From Onstottus_B sp049273855 (GTDB lineage Bacteria > Acidobacteriota > Blastocatellia > UBA7656): a DNA stretch of 14,814 nucleotides. Each line of letters begins with the position of its first letter. The first letter of the stretch is position 1. Of this stretch, positions 7,478 through 13,288 are shown piece after piece. The stretch lies in the NCBI GenBank assembly GCA_049273855.1, contig JBASRN010000124.1, positions 1-14,814 of the forward strand, given 5' to 3'. Below the pieces are notes generated by a model. That model saw only the letters and a program-made list of their open reading frames with translations. It made no database searches and had not been told where the DNA came from. The position numbers were made by a program, and so were the translations under genes.

Positions 7478-7765
7478 ATGATAATCTGCGAGTTCTGTTT
7501 GCAGTTCCAGAAAGACGGCTCGTGCGGATACGGGCTGAACATCCCCAAGCGGATGGGTTGCCGCGAGTTTGATCCAGGCATCGAAAAGTTCTGCTCAAAC
7601 CCAAACGATTTTGTCAGTCCGAATCAGATCGCTCAAATGGCGGGATTTTTCGGGATGAAAGGTATCGAGCTGAAGAAGGTCAAGCTGATGGCCGCGCGAG
7701 CGGAGAAGAACAACCTCGCATCTCCTGCTGCCCAGCCGGACCCTCTTCCAAATGCCGAGCCGTAG
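7478..7765 (+). CDS. Small cysteine-rich protein, probable metal site (95 aa)
   Basis: I do not recognise a named family. The first 40 residues carry five cysteines: C4-x2-C7, C16, C28 and C39, in the setting CEFCLQF, CGYGLNIPKRMGC and FDPGIEKFC. A CxxC pair plus later cysteines suggests a zinc or iron-sulfur site, which is inference. The second half is helical and basic, ending in an Ala/Pro-rich tail. No signal peptide is seen, so it is probably cytoplasmic. The start at 7478 is chosen because the conserved-looking part begins there and GGAAAG lies 10 bases upstream; the same frame is open further upstream but that stretch looks non-coding and includes a heptamer array. It converges on the next minus-strand gene with a 16-base gap. 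Confidence 0.75.
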   Translation: MIICEFCLQFQKDGSCGYGLNIPKRMGCREFDPGIEKFCSNPNDFVSPNQIAQMAGFFGMKGIELKKVKLMAARAEKNNLASPAAQPDPLPNAEP

Positions 7766-7781
7766 CGGGCGCGGCGCTCCT

Positions 7782-8309
7782 TCACTTGTCCTGAAGCGCA
7801 ACGAAGTCCGATTTCTGAAGCACGTAACCGAAGAAGAGTTCTTTGCTTATGCTTTGGGCCTCAACACAAGCCGTGCCCCGCGCAGTACACAGTTCTGCGA
7901 GCTCCAATAGGACGGCTTTGGCCGCCCCCCGAAGCGCAAGTTTCTTCGTGAACAACTCAGCGGACAGGCCCTCGGCTACGTCCTTGGCGTTGCGCGCGCC
8001 TGAGAGTTTCAACTTCTCACATAACGCTTCCACTTTTGCGCGATCGTAGTTCTCGTTAAACGCAACCCCGGCCTTCGAGGTGCCGAGATGTAAGTGCCGC
8101 TCCTTTGGAAGACCGCCCTGCTTGTCCACGCGTTGAAATATCTTCTCAAGCTTATCTTCAAGGATTGAGCGCTTGTATCGGGTTGAGCCGCGCCCCGACC
8201 ACAGTATGGTGTACTCGTCGGTGGTTATCGCGCTGACGACTCCAGTGCCGTAACGAACAGCGAGTTGAGCGTCCTTATAGATCAGGACATCTCCCATCTT
8301 AATCTTCAT
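7782..8309 (-). CDS. Hypothetical protein with SH3/KOW-like N-terminus (175 aa)
   Basis: Not recognised as a named family. Residues 1-55 alternate short strands and turns: GDVLIYKDAQLAVRYGTGVV, then YTILWSGRGSTRYKRSIL. This resembles a small SH3/KOW-type barrel of the kind found in nucleic-acid-associated proteins; this is inference. The rest is Lys/Glu/Ala-rich and helical, with no signal or membrane segment. GGAGGAG lies immediately upstream of the ATG at 8309, slightly close; an in-frame ATG four codons later is the alternative start. It is the last gene of a same-strand run, 45 bases after the gene ending at 8355, so it is probably co-transcribed. Confidence 0.72.
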   Translation of the reverse strand: MKIKMGDVLIYKDAQLAVRYGTGVVSAITTDEYTILWSGRGSTRYKRSILEDKLEKIFQRVDKQGGLPKERHLHLGTSKAGVAFNENYDRAKVEALCEKLKLSGARNAKDVAEGLSAELFTKKLALRGAAKAVLLELAELCTARGTACVEAQSISKELFFGYVLQKSDFVALQDK

Positions 8310-8354
8310 GGCTCCTCCGCGTTGGAAATAATATCGATGCGGTCAGCAGGCCTT

Positions 8355-8909
8355 TCAGGTTCGAACAGCCATCTGGGATTCACGGCCGAGCCGGTCCCGC
8401 ACCTCTATTGCGTGCTCGAGTCCGTCTTTTTCGGCTTTGATCCTTGAGTCATCACCCTGCCCTTCCGCATGCGCAAGTCGCATTTCACTGGTCTTAACTC
8501 TGTCCCTTGAGTGGCGCGCGATCTCATCCTTGAGGACCTTTTCGTTCAAAAGCGTGATGCCCTCAATGTCCAACTCAGGGCTGGACAACGGTCCGTATTT
8601 ATCCTTGGCTGCCATCCGGTAGGACCGCAGGACCGCTCTGACGACCATCGTCATCGGGAGCGATTCACCCGCCCGCTCCGCGCTCGCCTTTATGCGTTTC
8701 GCGGATTCGCTGACAAGCGTGCAAAGCAAGAAGCCATTTACCTGATCGCCTGCTTCTCTCTCAGTGGCGGACGCTCTTGTTACTTCGGCCCGAGTCGAGG
8801 TTTGTTTTTTCAACTTTCGCGCTCCAATTGCGCTGCTCGGCAAACCGGACCGCTTGGCTGCGACATGCCGGTTGCCCTTGTCTACCAGTACAGCGCTGTT
8901 ACTTGTCAT
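8355..8909 (-). CDS. Hypothetical basic protein, possible ribbon-helix-helix segment (184 aa)
   Basis: Not recognised as a named family. The first ~50 residues are basic and Ser/Thr/Lys/Arg-rich, probably disordered. Residues about 55-100 read as a short strand (VNGFLLCTLV), then SESAKRIKASAERAGESLP and a second helix MTMVVRAVLRSYR, an arrangement like an Arc/MetJ ribbon-helix-helix core; this is a weak inference. The last ~75 residues are strongly charged and likely helical or coiled. It has no export signal. It is followed after 45 bases by the SH3-like gene and preceded by 94 bases to the winged-helix-like gene, all on the same strand. Confidence 0.65.
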   Translation of the reverse strand: MTSNSAVLVDKGNRHVAAKRSGLPSSAIGARKLKKQTSTRAEVTRASATEREAGDQVNGFLLCTLVSESAKRIKASAERAGESLPMTMVVRAVLRSYRMAAKDKYGPLSSPELDIEGITLLNEKVLKDEIARHSRDRVKTSEMRLAHAEGQGDDSRIKAEKDGLEHAIEVRDRLGRESQMAVRT

Positions 8910-9003
8910 CGGACTCGCCCATATACATCCCAGGAATCAGTCGGTTCCCCGGATCACCGCATTGCAGTCAACGCTTGACCCTGAACCTTATCGGGCCCTC
9001 AGG

Positions 9004-9261
9004 CTATGACCGAAGGGCTTTGATTCCCGCATAGGTCAGCCTGATATTCGTAATTCTATAAGGGGTGCTATCCACGCCTTTCGTAATCAGGTCGCCGCTG
9101 ATCAACCCGGCACTCTTCATTGAAAGCAAATACCCGAGAACCTCGCCTTCCTCGAAAAGATCCTTTAGATGACCATTGTGCACGGGCAGAATCCCCTGGC
9201 TTAGCCGGGCATCTATGTCCTTGAGAATGGTCTGAACCACGTCTTGATCAAGCGCCGTCAT
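9004..9261 (-). CDS. Small winged-helix-like protein (85 aa)
   Basis: A single compact domain. Two helices (about residues 5-20 and 28-48, including LFEEGEVLGYLLSMKSAGLI) precede a strand-turn-strand wing (DSTPYRITNIRLTYAGIKAL). The YLLSMKSAGLI...ITNIRLTYAGIKAL layout is typical of small bacterial winged-helix proteins such as the DUF2513-like group, in which the 'LT..G...L' ending recurs; the exact family is uncertain. The start lies 14 bases after the desaturase stop, so the two genes are very likely co-transcribed. That placement would suit a regulator or accessory factor, but no target is shown by the sequence. Confidence 0.72.
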   Translation of the reverse strand: MTALDQDVVQTILKDIDARLSQGILPVHNGHLKDLFEEGEVLGYLLSMKSAGLISGDLITKGVDSTPYRITNIRLTYAGIKALRS

Positions 9262-9275
9262 TGAATAAGTCTCTT

Positions 9276-10148
9276 CTATGCTGCGTCCCGCGCCTGGCGG
9301 TTGAGAGCTTCTCTCGGAAGCTTGACGTCACTCGCAAGCCCCAGAGCTTTAAGCCCCTGGATCACGTACCATCCTACGTCAATCTGCCACCACGTCCGTC
9401 CGAACCGGGCCGTATTGGCATCCGAGTGATGGTTCTGGTGCCAGTTCTCCCCCCACGCTCCCAACTGCAGCGGACCAAGCCAACCGATGTTGCGGCTCGA
9501 GTCCACGCCCTCGGGAAGACCCGGCGTCATATGCAACAAGCTATTCACAAACATCTGAAAGTGTAGCGCGTACACAAGCCGGATCGCGCCAATCCAGAAG
9601 AAGCCCTCCCAGCCCAGAACGAGTCCTGAAGTAACAGAAAGCGTGATGATTGGGATCTGCAGACGTCGCCAGATCCGGTACCGAGGCTTGTCCAGATCGG
9701 GACACCAGCGGCTCACTTCCGAGCCGGACCACTGATAAACCCACCTTATATGCGCCCACCAGAACCCGCCGTGTCGCGGACTGGAAACATCTTCCTCAGT
9801 GTCGGCTTTCGCGTGGTGATGTCGATGGTTCGCAACCCACCCCATCGGCTCTCCCGACGCGTTGTAGATCGTGAAGAAGATCAACACGTTTTCCACTATG
9901 CGATTCAATCGCAAGGATCGGTGAGAGAGACAGCGATGATAACACACCGATGTCCCTATCCCGCCGATTGCCGTGACTGTCAGCGCGACTGCCAGCACTG
10001 GAAGGCTCGGCAACGGAAAGAGGAGTATTCCAATCACCGCCAGAACGTGAACGAGGAGGATATAAAAAAGGGTGGGACCGTTTCCCTCGGAGTACTGCCA
10101 CCAGGGGCGGGCCCACGGCTGCGCATCAGTCAATTGCGTTGATCTCAC
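9276..10148 (-). CDS. Membrane acyl-CoA/acyl-lipid desaturase (290 aa)
   Basis: All three histidine boxes of the membrane di-iron desaturases are present: HRCLSH (residues 71-76), HRHHH (108-112) and HQNHH (237-241), with the extra His of VNSLLH at 206. Hydrophobic segments at about 25-45, 49-70, 85-95 and 165-195 fit the four-span topology. The family introduces a double bond, typically delta-9, into saturated acyl chains at the cytoplasmic face of the membrane, using oxygen and an electron donor; regioselectivity cannot be read here. The GTG at 10148 is chosen because AGGAA sits 6 bases upstream and the protein then begins close to the conserved core; an ATG at 10280 adds 44 unconvincing residues and has no ribosome binding site. 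It heads a four-gene same-strand run. Confidence 0.95.
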   Translation of the reverse strand: MRSTQLTDAQPWARPWWQYSEGNGPTLFYILLVHVLAVIGILLFPLPSLPVLAVALTVTAIGGIGTSVCYHRCLSHRSLRLNRIVENVLIFFTIYNASGEPMGWVANHRHHHAKADTEEDVSSPRHGGFWWAHIRWVYQWSGSEVSRWCPDLDKPRYRIWRRLQIPIITLSVTSGLVLGWEGFFWIGAIRLVYALHFQMFVNSLLHMTPGLPEGVDSSRNIGWLGPLQLGAWGENWHQNHHSDANTARFGRTWWQIDVGWYVIQGLKALGLASDVKLPREALNRQARDAA

Positions 10149-10321
10149 TTGTCGTTCCTGTCGTTTAGATTTCCGTTCTGCGGCAAACAGGCGATGATCG
10201 CAGGTTATCGCTGAGGGTTGACTGGTGCCAGCATCGGGACGCCACAAGTGGCATTTCCGTGGAGTCCTACCGGCTACCACTTAGACCGGCTGGCTTTCTA
10301 CATCGTTGCAGACACTCTAAG

Positions 10322-10349
10322 ACTATAACGCTGCCGGGGCTACGGTCAA
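10322..10349 (-). promoter_or_regulatory. Candidate sigma70-type promoter for the desaturase run
   Basis: On the minus strand TTGACC (10349-10344) is followed after 16 bases by TATAGT (10327-10322). The predicted transcript would start near 10315, giving a leader of about 170 bases to the chosen GTG at 10148. Confidence 0.5.
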
Positions 10350-10378
10350 GGTGAAGCCGCAGCAGGTGAGGCCGCAGC
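10349..10378. repeat. 15-base direct repeat abutting the desaturase promoter
   Basis: Two adjacent 15-base copies (10349-10363 and 10364-10378) differ at one position: AGGTGAAGCCGCAGC and AGGTGAGGCCGCAGC. They lie immediately upstream of, and touch, the -35 box of the minus-strand promoter, the usual place for activator binding sites. Confidence 0.6.
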
Positions 10379-10657
10379 GCTTCGTGACACATCACCGCAC
10401 AGAGCCGGGCCCGCGGAGTTCATCAAGAGAACGGGCTCGGCGCCACCTCAGCGTCTCCGTATCTTGCGGTTACCTGGCCCGAAGTGTCTGGGTGATCGCA
10501 TTGTCGTTCAGGCGAGCGACGTTTTCGATTTCTCAATCTAGCGTGGAATTTTGGCTGGGACTCCCCATATTATTGAACTCAGACTGCTCGCACTTCAGCC
10601 GGCTCACGTCGAACCGGCTCGGTTCGAGGAAGGCAGCTTTGACTCGAAGGGAATTCA

Positions 10658-11182
10658 ATGATCACAGATTTTGTGGGCGAGTACACCCGATACCGGATTG
10701 TAGGCGAGAAAGCGATGCGCCAGGTTTCAGACGACGCTTTGAACAAGGTGCTCGGCGCCGACAACAACTCGATAGCTACGATCGTGCGGCACATAAGCGG
10801 CAACTTGCTGTCGAGATTCACCGACTTCCTCACCAGCGACGGAGAGAAGCCCTGGCGAGATCGAGATTCAGAGTTTGAGAATAAGCAGTATGACAGACAG
10901 TTTCTGGAAGACATGTGGGCCCGGAGTTGGAACCTGCTTGAATCGGAGCTCTCAAACCTTGGCGACGAGCACCTGGACCAAAAGGTTCTGATCAGAGGGC
11001 ACTCCTGGACGGTTCACGAAGCGCTTTGCAGATCTCTGGCGCACGTTTCATATCACGTCGGCCAACTAGTCTTGCTGGCTCGAATCCTGAGCGAAGGGGA
11101 CTGGCAGTGGATCAGCATCCCCAAGGGCGAGTCACGCGAGTACAACAAGAATCCCAGCAAAGAGGAGCCGGACCGGCGTTGA
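10658..11182 (+). CDS. DinB-superfamily protein, DUF1572-like (174 aa)
   Basis: The protein matches the four-helix DinB/YfiT-like fold: helix 1 EKAMRQVSDDALNKV, then NSIATIVRHISGNLLSRFTDFL, a middle helix around 82-102, and LCRSLAHVSYHVGQLVLLARIL. The three metal-ligand histidines expected for the superfamily are seen at H45, H130 and H134. The SREYN near the end is also typical of the DUF1572 group. Members are small cytoplasmic metal-binding proteins, some of which are thiol-dependent transferases; the substrate here is unknown. The ATG is preceded by AAGGGA at 5 bases. The gene is solitary and followed by an inverted heptamer array. Confidence 0.9.
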   Translation: MITDFVGEYTRYRIVGEKAMRQVSDDALNKVLGADNNSIATIVRHISGNLLSRFTDFLTSDGEKPWRDRDSEFENKQYDRQFLEDMWARSWNLLESELSNLGDEHLDQKVLIRGHSWTVHEALCRSLAHVSYHVGQLVLLARILSEGDWQWISIPKGESREYNKNPSKEEPDRR

Positions 11183-11197
11183 GTTGGCCTAGCTGCC

Positions 11198-11315
11198 AAG
11201 TCCTGAGTCCTGAATGCTGAGTCCTGAGTGCGGCGCGGTCTGAGCCGGGCTTGTTCCCCGCTCAGCACTCAGCTCATTACTCAGGACTCAGCACTCCGGA
11301 CTCAGCATTCAGCAA
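11198..11315. repeat. Inverted array of GAGTCCT-type heptamers
   Basis: Bases 11198-11232 hold five 7-base units: AAGTCCT, GAGTCCT, GAATGCT, GAGTCCT and GAGTGCG. After a 26-base spacer, 11259-11315 holds the reverse-oriented set; read on the other strand it gives GAATGCT, GAGTCCG, GAGTGCT, GAGTCCT and GAGTAAT, an irregular step, then GAGTGCT. The two arms can form a long imperfect hairpin. The array lies between the DinB-like stop (11182) and the promoter of the coiled-coil gene (11329), so it may end transcription of the first and insulate the second, but this is inference. Confidence 0.9.
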
Positions 11316-11328
11316 GGTCTGTCTTAAG

Positions 11329-11358
11329 TTGACGGCCCATCATCCGACGCGGTATTAC
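11329..11358 (+). promoter_or_regulatory. Candidate sigma70-type promoter for the coiled-coil operon
   Basis: TTGACG at 11329-11334 and TATTAC at 11353-11358 are separated by 18 bases. The predicted start near 11365 leaves a leader of about 27 bases with GAGGAG before the GTG at 11392. The -10 overlaps the near-palindrome TTACTGTAA (11355-11363). Confidence 0.6.
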
Positions 11359-11391
11359 TGTAACCAGTCGTGGGTATTGAGGAGAACAAAC

Positions 11392-11835
11392 GTGGCTGAC
11401 GACATGATCACCAAACCCACAATCGAAACCATTCTCGAGAGAATGGTGGCATCTGAAGAGAGATTCGAACAGCGCTTTCACCAGTATGAGAAGCGAACCG
11501 ATGAACGCTTCGACCAGTTTGAGAAGCGAACCGATGAACGCTTCGACCAGTTTGAGAAGCGAACCGGTGAACGCTTCGACCAGTATGAGAAGCGAACCGG
11601 TGAACGCTTCGACCAGTTTGAGAAGAGATTCGATCAGTTCGAGAAGAGAACCGATGAGCGTTTCGCTCAGTTCGAGAAGCGAACCGATGAGCGTTTCGAC
11701 AGACTCGAAAACGAAATCGATCTCTTATCAATCGTCGCTTCCTCCACCAAAACCCAGATATCGGAGCTTCGACTTGAATTCAGAGAATTGCGCACTCAGT
11801 TAAAGGAAGCGCCCCAAATCCCGCAGACACACTAG
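11392..11835 (+). CDS. Hendecad-repeat coiled-coil protein (147 aa)
   Basis: GTG at 11392 is chosen because GAGGAG lies 7 bases upstream; the longer open frame runs back through the promoter and the heptamer array. After a short N-terminus, residues 28-100 consist of six 11-residue units of the form RFDQFEKRTDE plus one 7-residue unit (RFDQFEK, 72-78). This is a highly charged, hendecad-type coiled coil with one heptad-length phase step. The tail (RLENEIDLLSIV... SELRLEFRELRTQLKEA) continues as helix. There is no signal peptide or membrane span. The stop is 8 bases before the next gene, so it is probably co-transcribed with the first secreted paralogue. The function is unknown; a scaffold or oligomerisation role is only inferred from the shape. 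Confidence 0.85.
   Translation: MADDMITKPTIETILERMVASEERFEQRFHQYEKRTDERFDQFEKRTDERFDQFEKRTGERFDQYEKRTGERFDQFEKRFDQFEKRTDERFAQFEKRTDERFDRLENEIDLLSIVASSTKTQISELRLEFRELRTQLKEAPQIPQTH
11473..11691 (+). repeat. In-frame 33-base tandem repeats within the coiled-coil gene
   Basis: Four 33-base units (11473-11505, 11506-11538, 11539-11571, 11572-11604), one shortened 21-base unit (11605-11625) and two more 33-base units (11626-11658, 11659-11691) follow each other. The first four share nearly identical codons; the last two have diverged in synonymous positions (GAG for GAA, CGT for CGC), suggesting two rounds of expansion. Confidence 0.9.
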
Positions 11836-11843
11836 ACGAAGTC

Positions 11844-13091
11844 ATGACTAGACAAAAAAGCCGGCGCGCGAGTGGCAACAGAAGTCGCTTGCGTATGGCT
11901 TTTTGTGTGTGCGTCTTGATTGCCGGCAGCATGCCGGTCGAGCAAGCCGCGGTTGCTTTAGCGAACGGGCCGCAGCCACGCACGTCGAGATCGACCCTGG
12001 CTCAGGAAGCCAGGCCCAAGGCAGAGACTCCAAGCCGGACGGGACAACCGGAGAGCTTATCGGCCGTCGAATTCTCGCGCTTGATCCGCGACTTCTCCGA
12101 AGAGGGCGGCTACTTTCGCTCGGACAATTTCACGTCCAACGAGACCGCTTATCTGACGGTAGTCGACAAGCTGCGGAAACTTGGCGCGACGGGCGGCGCC
12201 TACGTTGGCGTCGGGCCGGAGCAGAATCTCACCTACATCGCAAAATTGCGCCCGCGAATCGCGTTCATCGTGGACATTCGGCGGCAGGCGATTATCCAGC
12301 ACTTGATGTACAAGGCGATCTTTCACCTGGCGTCCGATCGGCTCCAGTTCCTTTCACTATTACTAAGCAAGCCGCTGACAAAGGACGCACCTTCCCCGAA
12401 CTCGACGATAACCGATACGCTTGCTTATCTTGGCAAGACTTCGGCGGACGATCAGACCTACGCGGCGAACCTTACAGCCATCCGCAGAGCCATCCAGGAG
12501 GACTTTCAGTTCCCTCTGTCAGAGGGCGATCAACTGAGCCTCGAGTATGTCTACAAGAGTTTCCGCTCCGAGGGTCTGGACATCGCGTTTCGAATTGAGG
12601 GCTCATTCAGCAGTTACTTCCCTTCCCTGAAAGACCTGATCTTGCAACCCGACCAGCACGGAAAGCTCGGGAACTTTCTCGCGACCGCCGAAGACTACGA
12701 CTTCGTTCGCGGGATGCACAACAAGAACCTGGTCATCCCGGTGGTGGGTAACTTCGGCGGCACGAAAGCGCTTTCCGCTGTGGGCGATTACTTGCGCAAG
12801 AACGGCTTCACGGTAATGGCCTTCTACACCTCGAATGTCGAGCAGTACCTGTTCGACGACAACTTGTTCGGCGCGTTCGCCAACAACGTTCGCAAGCTGC
12901 CGATCAGCGAAAAGAGCCTGTTCATTCGCTCCGTCTCGCAACGCTATTACCATCCGGCGGTGCTCGCCGGACATCGGTCTACGACATTTTTGCAGCAGAT
13001 GACTGTGTTCTTGAAAGACTTCGATGCAGGCCGCTATCGAACCTATCGAGAATTGATCACCACGAACTACATCGCACCCGATAAGTCTTAG
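11844..13091 (+). CDS. Secreted protein with methyltransferase-like glycine motif, paralogue 1 (415 aa)
   Basis: Residues 1-40 form a Sec signal: a basic start, hydrophobic MAFCVCVLIAGSM, and a VALA-N cleavage site. The folded part begins near 73. SEEGGYFRSDNFTSNE (85-100) is followed by GGAYVGVGPEQN (117-128) and RIAFIVDIRRQ (138-148); a glycine loop after one strand and an Asp at the end of the next (D144) are how SAM-dependent methyltransferases and other Rossmann folds bind their ligand. QHLMYKAIFHL and, near residue 293, DYDFVRGMHNKNLVIPVVGNFGG follow. From memory, similar proteins occur as exported hypotheticals in Acidobacteriota, cyanobacteria and Leptospira; no enzyme activity is assigned that I can vouch for. 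It follows the coiled-coil gene by 8 bases and is followed by a close paralogue. Confidence 0.85.
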   Translation: MTRQKSRRASGNRSRLRMAFCVCVLIAGSMPVEQAAVALANGPQPRTSRSTLAQEARPKAETPSRTGQPESLSAVEFSRLIRDFSEEGGYFRSDNFTSNETAYLTVVDKLRKLGATGGAYVGVGPEQNLTYIAKLRPRIAFIVDIRRQAIIQHLMYKAIFHLASDRLQFLSLLLSKPLTKDAPSPNSTITDTLAYLGKTSADDQTYAANLTAIRRAIQEDFQFPLSEGDQLSLEYVYKSFRSEGLDIAFRIEGSFSSYFPSLKDLILQPDQHGKLGNFLATAEDYDFVRGMHNKNLVIPVVGNFGGTKALSAVGDYLRKNGFTVMAFYTSNVEQYLFDDNLFGAFANNVRKLPISEKSLFIRSVSQRYYHPAVLAGHRSTTFLQQMTVFLKDFDAGRYRTYRELITTNYIAPDKS

Positions 13092-13227
13092 TCGGAATCA
13101 ACATACCCGGCAGATTGAATTTGATTCGAATGCCCTGCCCGACCTTTGCGCCTCCGAGGTGTAGGCAACATTGAAACCTCTCACACTGCGGACGGACGCC
13201 CGCATTGCACAGAGCCACGCCGCGTGT

Positions 13228-13256
13228 TTGAACAGTAGCCCTCCTCGGTCTATGCT
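13228..13256 (+). promoter_or_regulatory. Candidate promoter for paralogue 2
   Basis: TTGAAC at 13228-13233 is followed after 17 bases by TATGCT at 13251-13256. The leader to the TTG start at 13289 would be about 26 bases and contains GAGGA. The rest of the 197-base gap after paralogue 1 shows no other feature. Confidence 0.45.
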
Positions 13257-13288
13257 TCTCGCTCAAGCGGGCAGCTGAGGAAAACACC

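Larger units (their letters stand above)
10149..10657. other. Divergent intergenic region, 509 bases
   Basis: This region separates the desaturase run (minus strand) from the DinB-like gene (plus strand). It contains a minus-strand promoter and a 15-base direct repeat, listed separately. An open frame at 10351-10878 on the plus strand has no convincing protein features and overlaps the DinB-like gene. TATTAT at 10568-10573 could be a -10 for the DinB-like gene but lacks a -35 at proper spacing. Confidence 0.6.

Noticed and set aside
10351..10878. 175-residue plus-strand open frame before and into the DinB-like gene
   Set aside because: It overlaps the well-supported DinB-like start in another frame and has no conserved-looking sequence.
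11198..11315. CRISPR array
   Set aside because: Units are 7 bases with no spacers between them, they occur in inverted sets, and no cas gene is present.
11251..11391. Upstream start for the coiled-coil protein
   Set aside because: The extra 47 residues are translated from the heptamer array and the promoter; GTG at 11392 has a proper ribosome binding site.
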